From the NCBI GenBank assembly GCA_016490735.1, contig JAEMWC010000048.1, forward strand, positions 273,501 through 337,500: a DNA stretch of 64,000 bases. The letters run 5' to 3'. The notes below the pieces were generated by a model that saw nothing but the letters and a program-made list of their open reading frames with translations, was not told the origin of the DNA and searched no databases. Origin of the DNA: Pachyseris speciosa. Taxonomy: Eukaryota > Cnidaria > Anthozoa > Scleractinia > Pachyseridae. Of the stretch, positions 11,101-24,500 are shown in pieces; positions within the stretch are counted from its first letter, which is position 1, and every line of letters begins with the position of its first letter. Both the position numbers and the translations under genes were made by a program.

Positions 11101-14100
11101 ATGACCTGGGACTTGACCGTGCGACTCTTCTCGCTTATTTGTTGCTTCAGGCGGAGTAAAGCAGGCTGCAGTTAAAGAATATTAACATCAATTTTGGAGA
11201 CAAATTTAAAATATTATCAATTAATTACATTTTAATTAGGTAAATTGATCACAGTAAAGAAATTCGTCGAAAATCACAGCAAAGGCCTGCTCTACTGAGT
11301 GTGTAATAAACTGGCAGATAACGGTCCCTCTTGCGGATGAGAAATTTATCCAGAACTTGGCAGAATAGTGAGTGGCAAAAACAGGAGAGGGAGGATTGAA
11401 GCTGTACATTCTGACCTTTCACAGGCCAAGTACAGGTAACTTCCTGCTCAAAAACGCTAGATCCAAATGTCATCTTGAAGTCTGAATTTTTTTTGCTGAT
11501 CTATTCAAATAGTTAAGTTACAGGGTGTACCTTGATTGTTCCTTTGAAGTCCATGTGAGTTCGCTGATCAAGCCTCTGGGAATGTGGATTAAAATGCATC
11601 TCAAAATCAATGCCATTTGCATTTTCTGCCGAGGATGGGACGAGTTTCAATTTCCTTGCCATTTCATTGTATTCGCGAATGTGTTTCTCCGACTGAAAGA
11701 AAAAAACATGTTTTAAGTGACAATTCTTTCAGCTTTGCAATATCAAAACCAAAGCGTTTTGAGATAATTTGTAAATGTTTATTTTCCACACAGTCCTCTG
11801 ACCTCTTCGTGCTTTTTGGCATATTGCATCTCTTTTTCCCAGATCTGCTGATCAAAATAATCCCGACTTTTTTCGAGTTGCTCCACAGCTTTTTGTAGTT
11901 CTCTTTTTTCATGCTTCATTCTTTCCACGTCTGCTGCACTGAGCTCCTGGTTGTTAAGTGTACGCTGTAAGATAGAAAATAAGTATACAGATATAAATAG
12001 ATAAACAAACAAACAATAAATGGAGGGAGGGGAGGGGAGGGGAGGGGAGGGGAGGGAAAGAGGGGGAGGGGAGGGGGATAGGGAGGAGGACGGCTGTCAT
12101 GGATAAATAACAAACATGTATGACTTTCAACTCCATTCAGATTTTTCAACATTTGGTCATTTGGGTGAGGGCGCATTATTAATTTTACTTTAGTACTGTG
12201 TGAAAATTTTCCCAGATACCGTAGAATTCCCAAAGTAACGGCCCCCGTTGCTTTCGGATTTAGTTGGTCACTACTTCGGGTAGCCGTTACTTTTGGATGG
12301 TTAAAAAACGTTTCACGCAAAGAGGACGCGTAACAGGATATGAAAAGGTCATTCCAGATAGACAAGGTATCAAAGGAACAAAGCAAAATCTAACAAAAAA
12401 GACCCCAAACGTTCGTTGTGATAGCGAAAGTAGTGTTTGTATTATACAGTATGTTGCCTTGTTTCCCGGACACCCCTATTTCCGGACACTTTGACTTTAC
12501 GATTTCGTATTTCAAATGAAGAATGAGCGCAATTTTATGCAATTGCGCGAAAAGAAGCCTGAAAAAAATTCAGGACTTCAACGGGGTTTGATCCCGTGGC
12601 CTCGCTATACAGGTACGAGGCTGTAACCAACTGAGCTATGAAGCCACTGACTTTGGGAGCAGGTCAATTGTGGGTTCATATGTTCCCGTTAAAGAAATAA
12701 ATCATATATGAACTGCGGAAATGAAATCAAGTGAAGAGAGATCCTCGCAGTTGTGAGCGCAATTTATGCAATTGCGATTTTTTCGCTAAAATAAATCTTT
12801 GCACCTGTTTGAAACGCACTGCGCCTTTTTTACCAAATCTTGACTAGTTATTTTGACTTTTCTACGGAGTTAAAGTTGCTAAATCTGGCCATCGTCTGTC
12901 CCACGACCGAGTCAGAAGGGGCTTGGGTCTATTCTCAATTTGACGTCACAAACTGATTTACATCGCATTTAAACAGTTTGTGACATAAAATTGCGAATAG
13001 ACCCAAGCCCCTTCTGACTCGGTCCATTTCAGAGCACTTTAATTTTCTGGGGGATCACGCCTACTGACCACCTAAAGTTAACTCATGCTAACACGTTCGA
13101 AGCACCCACTGTAAAGACCACAATTATTTCAAAATTATTAAAAGGCCTTAAAGCTTTCGTGAATTCTCAAGTTAATCGAGAGGACTTTAAGCACCTGTAG
13201 CATGGAGTTTTCTAGCATTGCGGCATCTTGTTCAACCTCTGCAAAACAGGGAATTATTCGCAATCAAATAACAATTCAAAATAGAAAGTGTTTGGACATG
13301 AATTAGTATCCTACGCAGCCGTTCTTTGTCTCGTCACGCAACGCGAGGAGCTAGACATGAATTCGTGCAAGTAGAGTGTTAAATATTAAGCTGGAAGGAT
13401 TGATTGTTAGCACTATATAGAGTTAACTGATTGAGCCACAGTTGTCTGTTTCACTAAAGAGTATTCCTGAGGACATGGGGCTGCTAAGCTTTTGTTGAAT
13501 TGTACCATAACAAAAGCTGCACCAGCATGACAACGTAACCCAATTCAATATTTTTTTAATCTGCTACGTACATGTATAATCCTGATAGAATCCTAACATA
13601 GGTTTTTTAAGCCTGTGCCACAGGGAAGGGCAGGAGGGGAGGGGGTACTAAAAAATTTTAATACGGGGATGCTCCGCCCCAAGGTCCGACCCCTTACCCT
13701 TTTATATACCATTTTGACAGAAAAGGTACCCCTTTCGTATACCTTCCATTGACAAACAGCGCCCCTTTCGTATACCTAAAACAGGAAGTCTTCTTGTCTT
13801 TTTCATGTAGAGTTCAATAAATTAAAACAGTACAGTCATAAGGTATGTGTGTTCAAAATATTTTAATGAAAGGCCCTTTTAAATACCTCAGAGACAGATT
13901 TCCCTACCCTTTCATATACCAGTACTTCGACTCGTGAACTCCCTACCCTTTCATATATCTCAAGCGTTAAAAGGGTACCCCTTTCGGGCGGAGCCTCCCC
14001 ATATAGGCCATTACAGGGAGTACCGTAGCCCCCCCCCCCCCCTCCATCTTCCACTTTGACGATGTAATAATCATTTCATAATCTTGTAATTACTTTTATT

Positions 14101-15363
14101 GAAATATAAAACCATTCTTACTCAGTCCCTGCAGTTCCTCCACAAGCTGGCTGTTGACATCATCTAGCTGTTTTTTGTGTTTCCCCAAGTCCGCAACATA
14201 GTTTACAAATTTTTCCCTGAAAATCAAGGATACAAAATTCCATGTGATATCACTTGGTAAAACAAACAACAAGGACATTTAAGATACCGCTGAGCATTGA
14301 TTCCAAGTTTTTACAACTTTGCCAAGTTGTAAGTTGTGTCCCCCCTTCTCCTTTCCAAGCCACACACACAAACAGAATATCACACTTTTAAGAATAGCCA
14401 TCTACAGCTGCCATTTGACACGTTTGCACTCACCTGTCTGAAATTAATGTTGTCTTTTTGTCCGACAATTTCAGTAGACGTGACTATCAAAGAAAATGGC
14501 ATACGTGATCTGTCTTAGTATGGAGTGTTACTCTTTTACAGACTGATTATCCCTATGGCCTTTTAATAAAATTTGTGACGTGCCATTAAATTGTAATAAA
14601 TAAATACTTAAATACTTTTGTCCATCAACCTACTAATAATTGAACTTACTAATATTTGACAATGACAGCGTTAAATTTGGTCAAGACGAGCAGAGTCACA
14701 CATAAATAACAATTTTATTGTACACAGCTTCTTCTAACTTACAGAATCATTTTCCAGGGCATTTAATTCCTCCTCAAGGGACATGTTTTCCTTTACTAAT
14801 TCTTCCATTCCTAGAAAGATGATTTATGATTATTAACAATCACCTTCGTACTTTTTAAAAACAGCATAAAACAGTTAAATCAAATCTCTCTAGCTTTTTG
14901 ACTGTCCTGCATCTTTGAGACTGTTATTTCAATCAATGATAACTTTAACTGTACTTCATATAACAACAACTGTTAGCTTGCCTTCGAGTAATGCAACATT
15001 CCTCGATCCTAGGAACAAAAACAGAAACACAAGAGATCAGTAACTGTTAAAAAAAAACAACTTGAAATCACAAGAATGCAAAAGTCAACAAAAATCAGCA
15101 GCTCCACACTGTTATTAAATTTTCCCATTACCGGTAATTAACAAAACTGGAACCATAAAGCCCACAGAATATCGTATAAATGAAGAACATGACAACTTGA
15201 ACTTTTAAGAAGGAATAATTAAGTCTGCCCAAGAACTTTTGAAAACTTACTGATGTTTTCAACCAACTCATTGTCAAATTCACCCAGCTCATCAAGTTCT
15301 TGACCCATCATAAATGCTGCATAACTTTTATCAAGATAACTGAAAAAGAACTGAAAGAAAACA

Positions 15364-15427
<64 letters not shown>

Positions 15428-15843
15428 TATGGTAGTGTAGACAATTTGCTGGAGAAAGAGGGCCAATGGGCATACAGATTGAGAACAATAGCGCCGGAGG
15501 GTCTTAACGAAAGTGACTTTCTTTATTGTCAGAACCGCAGAAGTCGCGCGCATAATTAATTTCTTGTCAGGCTTTTCTAGTGCATGCGCCTATTATTACC
15601 GTTAGCGTTTGTGTTTGTATTGCACGCGCTTTTTGTTACCGGTATAATTGTTAGCGCTCACGTGTTTAGATTTGTAAGCCGCACTTTTATAATTGCGTGT
15701 AACGCTTGTAACAGTCATTCACCCTGAGGAAGACTGTTCTACACAGTCAAAATATAGGTGGTCCTTAAAAATGTTTTTTTCCCTTATGTTTAGTTATATT
15801 TGAAACGGGAAACAGTATAAATACATTTTTGATGCTTGAGATT

Positions 15844-15913
<70 letters not shown>

Positions 15914-16350
15914 CAACATCAAATGGCGTAAGCTAAAACAGGCCCGGTCATATTCAAATGCAAACAAGCGTTGTAACTTGTGTTTATGGGAAAAATACTT
16001 TATTATATGTAAACCCGAAATGTCAACACTAAACAATAGAAGCGAACTGGTATCTACGTGTAGACATTCCAAGAAATTCCTGTTAAAGATGGTGCTCGCT
16101 TAGTTTAACCAATCATATCTGTCTACATGTCACGCCGCTAGGCATTGTTCTGTATTTTCAAATTTTGTGTATATTCTTATGTATCCGTTATTTTTGGCAG
16201 TTGCCTGATGATTGCTTCACAAGAAGCATGAAACTCTGAGTAGCAATAAATGTCTTCGACGAAATAATCCAACTCTGGAAATATACATATTGCTCTAGTT
16301 TATCTATTGAGCACTCTAATAGCTGATGAAGACTCAATTCATTACCTTTT

Positions 16351-16387
<37 letters not shown>

Positions 16388-18472
16388 GGTTCAAATTTTA
16401 TTTTGGTTAAATTTTTTCAATCCAGTTTATTTTTTTCAAACTAGTTTATGTTTTTCAAACCAGTTTATTTTTTACAATCATGGGAAGTTTTTCTTCAATA
16501 CGCAAACTTTAATTCATTTCTTTAAGTGAACTTACATGTGCCTCAAAAAAGTTACACAAAAACATTAAATAAAGGGTGAGGGTTAGTGGTTAGGGGGGTT
16601 ACAGATTGGGTTTAGGGGGGGTAGGGTTAGGCACTGATCTTACTAATTAGGCCTAAACCCTGATTTTAAATGGTTAGCTTTTATGGAAGGGTTAGGGAGA
16701 CTATACTGTAATGCTATTGTATATGTTGTGGTACGAAATTTACTTTCTCCTATGAATAATTAGGGCTAGGAGACAAAGGAAATAAATTTCATACCAACTG
16801 GTATGAAATTTATTTCCTGTCTCCTAACCCTTATTATTCATAGGAGATAAAGGAACTAAATTTCATACCAACTGGTATGGAATGATTCCCTTTGTCTCCT
16901 AACCCTAATTATTCAAAGGAGACAAAGGAAATAAATTTGATACAGGTATGAAGTAATTTCACACAAAGTAAATTTCGTACCACAACATATATGGTTGTAC
17001 TACAAAGCCTATATGTTGTTTTATCAGAACTCATCTTTGGTCATGCCAGCTACCAGTTATAATTTATTAAATAATGCAAGAAATGGATAATTTAGTTAAT
17101 GGTAACAATTTTAAGGTTGTAAATTGTACTACAGACATTTTACATGTTACAGTAATCAATGGCCATGCACTTGACATAATACATAATTTGTGAAATAGTG
17201 GCCACCCCTGTATTGTATGAATTGTTGGATTACATCACTTTAATTTACAAGGCTGTGATCTAAGAAAAATTTTTGGGAGCTCAAAACTCTGAACCTGTGA
17301 AATCTAGGGTGCCCAGCATAATAATTGTGTGAAAAAACTAAGATTTCCTTGTCTCCCAAAGGCGAAAGTAAGTCGCCAGGGCCCCTGGGCACTGCTAGAG
17401 CACAACCTTGGTTAAATTACACTGCAGGTTATCTATATATGTGTCAGTAACAGTACTCTCTCAGAGTACCCAGGACTTCAGTAGTAGCTGTCTAATGCTA
17501 TGCAGGGGATAAGCACTGCAGACAAACTTTGTGTGGTGATCTCTCACTGACATGAGCCATGTGTGGGGATTGGAACATTGCAGGCACAATTCCTGAAAGC
17601 CATTAAGTCTCTTTCAATAAGGTTGAAGAAAACTTCACTTTGTAGTGGTCCCTATACAGGTTTCACTCTAGCAGTAATTGACTTCTGCTCACAGTGTATT
17701 TTGCATGGGCTTAAAAACTCATTGACAACTCTTTGACTTATTTTACTGTATAATGTCTATCATTTAGCCATTTCTCTGTTTTTTGGCTACTCATTAAGTG
17801 GTGAGGCAGAAATTTTGGTTTGTTCATTTAACTCAGTTATTTTCTGGTAAAAGTACTCTTTATCAACACAGTATTCTTCTATGGCTTCTGTCATTTTGAA
17901 AATGGCTTAGAAGCCTTGCAGATAAGATTGTAGAGAGAGTTTGGGAACTATGAATAAATTAAAAGTTTGGTAGAGAGGAGTCTGGGATGTAAAAAGTCAG
18001 GATATCAACAAATATGGGTTAATTTGCATCAGTCACCAGTGTGGTGTAATGGATAGGGTGCAAGACTTCTGATCCAGAGGTTGGCAGTTCAAACTCCGGT
18101 AAGTGCAATTAAAAAAAATCTTTGTTGCAAAATGTGTGGTTGGGTATAAGGTAAGTGTGTTAGATGGCAGGGAGTAGGGGGGAATGATACAATGAATGGG
18201 GGGGGGGAGGTTAAGAGTAGGGAGAAGGTGGGAGTGGTACTTAGAAGAAGGAAAAAAGTGATCTGAAAAAATGTTCTTAAAGTCTTTTTGTAACCCCCCA
18301 TAAATTTCCATGCCCCATTTTTTTCAACCACACCCCAAAAATAAAAGCCCTTTTTAGACAGTTGATAAGAACAAACCAGTTTAAAAATAACAAACTGGTT
18401 TGAAAAAAATAAACTAGTTTGAAAAAACTAAACTGGATTGAAAAAAATTTCAACCAAAGTAAAATATGAACC

Positions 18473-18558
<86 letters not shown>

Positions 18559-21500
18559 CAACACAACTAAGTAATTAAGTGAAAATGTGGCTCAGTGGCT
18601 CAGTTTTGAATGAGTTTTAACACGGCATCCTTGTAAAGCAGCTTTTACATGTAGTATGTAGTTAATAGTATTTTAGGTTAGGTAGTTTAGTTAGGGATAA
18701 TTAGTTAATCTTTTATCATTTTATAAGGATTTACTGTGTATAAATAAAGTTACCATTACCATAAATTACCACCATTACCATAAATTACCACCATTACCAT
18801 GTGAAACTATAAACCGCCGACCACCCAAAAAGGCTAGGGCAATTGAAAATGAATTTGAAAGAAATGAAGAAAATATGGAAAATAATAAACATAAAAAGAG
18901 GATTCAATATGTCGTGAAAAGTATTTACACATTCAGACAGCTTGAATATCACATCATGAACAACGAGGGAAAAAGTTTTGTTCAATTTGCAGAAGGTATG
19001 AACAAGGTAAGGTGAGATAAAGAAAGATCATGCGAAGGAGCTTGGGCTACTGGATTTCTAAAGGTTACCGGTACTAGTCTGGTGGCTAGTGATTCAGCTG
19101 AACAGATGTCTAGCCCTTTATTTGTTTAAATACAAACCAACTAAGCCGTATGAAGTGGATTTGGCAAGAGGTACTCAAAATTAATTGTTCGAAAACTGAA
19201 GGCATGTGGATTGGTTCATTGAGAAATCATAAAGCAAAACCCTTTGGTATTAGATGGCCTGATGAGCCAATAAAAGCTTTAGGTGTATATTTTACATATA
19301 ACCAGAAACTGCTTAACCCATTGACTACCGGCTGTTTTTACATTTTCGGAGTGATTTTCCACCTATAAATGACGAATAGCAATTCGTGACCCTTTATTTG
19401 AGCTACCAGGGAAAAGTGGTGCTGTCCTAAGCCACTGGAGGCTCAAGGTTTCTGAAAACGTCATTTTGACGTAGCTATTTTTATCCATGAAGCGACAACA
19501 ATGGCCCAAGTTCGGTTTGCTTGCGATTTCTGCTAAATTTACAGCCATTTTTCATCTTTAGCGGCTGCCTGATGAGCATCATTAAGCGTGACGGTAGCTA
19601 AGAGTCCACTTTCTCCAAGAATCGAGCAAAGTGATGTACTTTGTTGTTGAATTTGGCTTGTTACTCGACGAACTGGGAATTTGGCCGGTCAAACACTTAG
19701 TACCTTTGGGACTCGACTATTGATGAATTTCTCGACCTACCGCCACATATTTTGGAATTTCTGAGTACTGAAGATGACCACAAGCAGGAATTTTTGGCAG
19801 TAGGTCAGAGTGGCTGTAGACTTAGTTTATATGTGAAAGAATTGGGAGAAGGAACGGGTGCTGTCAAAAATTCTCGTCATTTCCCAGCATGCAATGTGGT
19901 CTAGATGTTGAAAATGGCGGAAAGGCCCGAATGCACTGGAACAAAAGGCTGTATCTACGTTCGGGAGAAGAATATGAACAAAAAAAGTCATTTCTAAGCT
20001 AGAAATAGGACTGAATTTCGTTATGATGGTTGAAGTTTGGTTTTTCGGCGATGATTTCCTTAAAAAACATGAAGGCAAAAAGGGGCATTTTTGTCGTTTC
20101 TCTTTGACGTTAAAAACAGTCAGTTTTGTTCTTGTCCAAACTCAAAAGGCCATATTTGTTAAAAATCGCTGCGTTTCTTGCAATTATTGGATATCCAAAT
20201 TTAAAGGGCATTCCATTTCGTGCTCACAACTAACAGTTAAGGCAATATTCGTGCGATTGAGAAACTTGCAATGTTTTGAAGCATGGGAGTTTTTTACGGC
20301 CGGTTTTGGCCGGCACGGGTGCCAATGGGTTAAAGACAAGAATTTTATTGAGCGTTTGGATTCAGTAAAAAAACTAATTAATATCTGGTCCTCTAGAGGC
20401 TTATTGATTTACGGAAAGGTGACATTAATCAAATCTTTTCTTATCTCTAAGTTTGTCTACGTTTGTTCAGTGCTACCGACACCTAAGGAACTGATAAAAG
20501 AACTAAATAAGTTAATGTTTAAATTCTTGTGGAAAGGCACAGATAAAGTGAAAAGAGTATCAGTGATAAACGAATTTGAGGAAGGAGGTTTGAGAATGAT
20601 TGATCTTGAATGCATGGTGAAATTGTTAAGACTTGCTTGGTTGAGATGAATTTTTAATGGCATCAGTGGACCATGGAAGAGCTTCCTACAACACCTCTTG
20701 AGTCCCTTAGGAGGCTTCTTTTTTTTGGCTTGCAATTAGAACATTTCTGATTATACAATTCCTTCTCAATTCTATTACGAACTCTTGTCTTGGTGGTCAG
20801 AGTTCCGTCAGACTTTCACCACAGAAAAGGATTGGACGAATATTATTTGGAATAACTGTGAAATTAGAATAGACAATAAGCCCATCTATTGCAAAAACTA
20901 TTACGAAGCTGGAATTGTACACACCCAAGATCTTTTGTTTAATTTAAATGTTGCAGATGCCTATAATCACCTTTCGAACAAAATAAATAAAACAAATATT
21001 TTACAGTTGGCTGGTCTACATCAGTCTATTCCTTCACCTTTGAGAGATAAAGACTGCCTTCCATCAATAAATCCTCCAACGTTCGTGATTGAAGACAATA
21101 TATTTGACGTAACAAAAAAGAAGTCAAAAGAATTCTATGTGCTATTTATCAGGGAAAAAGCACAGCTTTCTTATATCGCTTACAAATTACAGAGCGATTT
21201 TAATCTTACTAGTGATCAATTGAGACAAATTTTCCAGCTTCCTCATTCCGTTACTCTTGAATCGTATGTTAAAGCTTTTCAATACAAAGTTCTTAACTCA
21301 ATTCTTTATAAACTGTACAAACACCAAATTATATAAAACGGATTTTAGAACAAATGATCTTTGTAGTTTCTGCAAAGGTCAGCCTGAATCACTAAACCAT
21401 CTGCTCTTCCACTGCCCTTATTTTAAGCAGTTCTGGAACAATTTTGAAATTTACTGGTGCATTATTTCGAGTAAAAGGATCCGCCTTTCCTTGCAAAATG

Positions 21501-24500
21501 TGCTTGTTGGAATTATTACTGAATCTACTGACCCTTTACATATATTGCTGAACTATTTTAAAATAATTGGAAAGATTTTCTTGTGGAATTGCAGAAAAAA
21601 CCAAATTCTTCCCAACATTCGGGGATTTTGAGCAAAAATTGTTGCAAAATATGAAACTGAAAAAATAATTCGTCAGAAAGACTTCTTTAGGAAAAAATGG
21701 ATACTGTCTCCTTATCTATCTTAACTCACTGTTCCTGTCGTTACACCATTAATCTTTATTGTACCTATACTGTATACTGTTATTATTCTTTTAGCTCATT
21801 AGTAGCTGTTGTTTGTCCGTAAGCAGTGTAAGTAGTACCGTTCTGTAAGTAGTGTAAGTATCGTTAAGTACCGTTCTGTAAGTAGTGTAAGTATTGTATT
21901 TTTAAGTAGTTTGTAAGTAGCCACAGTTCCTTATTGCCATTAATGTAAGTAAATTCGTGTAAACGATGTAAGTAATTGTGTAAGTAGTGCTTGTGTTGTG
22001 GAAATAAATATTTATAAAAAAAAAAGTCACACACAAAAAAAGAGAGGTAATAGGAGGGACTGATTACAAAATCTCATGTTCCAAAGGAAGGGGGGGGGGG
22101 GTTATTAGAGATGGGAGACTTATTACAAAAACCGACTTCCAAACAGGGGGCTTATTAGAGAGGGGGGGTTATAAGGGGGGATTAGAGCTTTTATGGTGTA
22201 TCATCTGGGATTTAGTAGCTCAGTTCGTATCCATACCTTATCTTCTGTTTGAGGTCCATCATCTTGGTATTCTCCTGCTCCATAGTTGTCCTCTGGGAAC
22301 AAAACATGTCCCTCGATATCTTGACCAACACTCAAACCAAGCTACAGGGAGAAAAATGATAAATTACTCAAAGTGGCATTATTACAAGCAATCGAGTCAG
22401 ACTATGAACAGTGCACAGACAGAATTCATGTCACAGGTATAATACCTGTCTAGCATGTGGTAATGAAAATTTACTATTTAACAAACATTTTTGAGAATTT
22501 GGATTGACAAGTTACTGGAACAGGAAGGTTAGATTTTACAGAAAATCTCCAAACGAAGGCACCCACGTTTCGATCTATGGATCTCCCATTTACAATGGAC
22601 CACTCAGAATTTGATGGTTTTCATAACCTTCTGTTGTAGGTTTTCAGATATACATGATTGTAGTTTTGCATCTATAGCCTCAACAGATTCAAGGAAAACT
22701 CAGTTGTTTTCTGCGCAGTTGACTGCAGAATGGAATGTCGGCTCTAGATAGTAAACCAGTGTTCTCCCCTGAGGTATTTCATGCCAGGCAAGCCACCTGG
22801 CTTGATTCATTGAAAAATTGTTGCCACCTAGTTTAAAAGTGAAGGATGCTCTGAACAGAAACGAAAAGCTTCTAAAAGCAAATTAAGTTCCTTTTTTACC
22901 CTGGAAAAGAGACATAAGAGTGTTAGTAATGCTAGATTAGGATTCCTTTAGACACAGTTGAAAATTTCCGTCAGAATGCCCTCTGGCCTTCCCAAAATAA
23001 TGGGGAGAACACTGGTAAAAATACATACTAACCCTAATGAGCTCAATGAGCCAACACAAAGCCCCCAGTATTATAGGCCATGCATGAGGACTTCCAACTG
23101 ATTGTAAGTTACTCTTTGAAATAGGAAATGGATACCTGCAACAACAGAAAACATCAAGGTTGGCATGGTTTATTGCAGTGATTCAGGTGCAATGTGACTT
23201 ACCTGATTATTAAATAATTAATAACATGTATTAAATAATTAATAACATGTAACTAGTAGTAGAAGTAGTAGTAATTAACCTTTATTTATTATGAAGAAGT
23301 GTAAATCCTTCAGTCATATGACATAACTGTTATTAAGGGGTACCCTACTTATACAAAATCTTACAAAATTACAAACTATATTTATAAAGTTAACTAATAA
23401 TAAGTCTGCCTTATTAACATTCATGAAGCAATGCCCAAGGGTATTCTTTATTGAAAACTAAGCGCCAAATGCTCGTAACTGAATTAAGAGAACAGCACTC
23501 ATAAACAGCACACAAGATGCCCATCCAACTTGGAAATGGTCGACTTTTTTAAATGCAGCGCTTATTACCAGTGTCTTGCTTACTGATATTACTCAAGAAG
23601 CTTCATTAGCTGGAAAACAGTGTGCAACATTCTTGCTTGACTTAAAAACAGCACACAGTAGCCTTGGTTAACCTTAAGCCAGCGCGCATAGATTTTGTCC
23701 GACCTGAAAACAGCACTCAAAAGATTTAGGGTTACTGTTAAGTTTAGAGTTAGGGTTAAAATTAGGGCTAGGGTTAGAGTTAGGGTTAGGGTTAGTGAAG
23801 TATTTTGTTCCATTTTTTTCACTGTCGTCATTTACGTTGATTTGTGATACGATTTTCATTCCACTGGTTCCATTTGACGACGAAAATGAACCCTTCAAAA
23901 TCGTTTCAAATGACCAAAGCACACGAAACGCCAGTCAAAGCTCTATTTCGAAGCGGAAACCGACAGGAAACAGCTTAATCTTTTAACTCTTATTTTGCCC
24001 TTGAACATCGTTAACTCGAATTTTCGGTGTTGCTCACAAACAGAAGTTGTTGGTATTGGCCAAAAGCTATCTTCAAGTAAGAACAGCTGTCTTTAATATT
24101 TTATTCTATTTCTCGGCAAGCTGTTTGAGGACTGAATCAAGTCCGATCCTGCTGTATGCCATTTTCAACCAAATCACCCTCTTCAGCACTTTACTTATAT
24201 CGGCCAAAGCCCTTCCAAAATAATTAAGAGTCAACCAAGAAACCTGTGCACTCTTTTCATTTCAGAGGAACCCTTTAAGCTGATTGAGACTCAAAATGCG
24301 CCGCTTACTTTAACGTTAACACTAATGTTTGCAATGCCTTAGGCCTAACCCTATCCGTAGCTCTAACCCTAGCTCTAACTTTAACCCTAGCTCTAACCCT
24401 AACCCTAGCTCTAACCGTAGCTCTATTTTTGTTGGCTTCAAATTGGCTTCAAAACGTACATATTTGTGTAAGATGTGAAATTTAATCCCTATTGTCTGTC

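Larger units (their letters stand above)
16381..18480. mobile_element. 2.1-kb non-autonomous element with about 95-bp terminal inverted repeats
   Basis: The left end starts ATGTTGTGGTTCAAATTTTA and continues through repeated AACTAGTTTATTTTTT/AACCAGTTTA blocks. The right end (about 18385-18480) is the inverted equivalent ending GAACCACAACATAT. Both ends sit in TA microsatellites, so a TA target is plausible. No transposase is recognised inside. It carries a smaller element (16721-16990) with similar terminal bases. Confidence 0.65.
19150..21990 (+). pseudogene. L1/Tx1-like LINE reverse transcriptase 3' half, disrupted
   Basis: Plus-strand remnant of a non-LTR retrotransposon. Recognisable pieces, in order, are a late RT segment ([14 protein letters not shown]), the [18 protein letters not shown] and GGLRMIDLE motifs typical of the L1/Tx1 thumb region, and a C-terminal zinc knuckle with [18 protein letters not shown] near 21361-21420. 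It is broken by a piggyBac-like insertion at 19317-20329, a stop near 20647, and a frameshift near 21310. The tail is GTAAGT-rich with a terminal A-run near 22015. The 5' portion (endonuclease, early RT) is missing. It lies in the NDC80 intron between 22237 and 15350, opposite the gene. Confidence 0.75.

Noticed and set aside
11916..12386. 156-codon minus-strand proline-rich ORF
   Set aside because: Caused by the GGGGA tract; only 11803-11964 is coding, in a different frame (NDC80).
15219..15488. Tyr/Ile-repeat ORFs (also at 15845-16072, 16326-16529 and 18277-18564) as proteins
   Set aside because: They are translations of TA microsatellites; only the part of the first one at 15251-15350 is a true NDC80 exon.
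20023..20649. 208-codon ORF as one gene
   Set aside because: Its first half is piggyBac-like element sequence and its second half is LINE RT; the frame is open across the insertion boundary by chance.
23589..23831. Thr-Leu repeat ORF
   Set aside because: Translation of telomere-like repeats.
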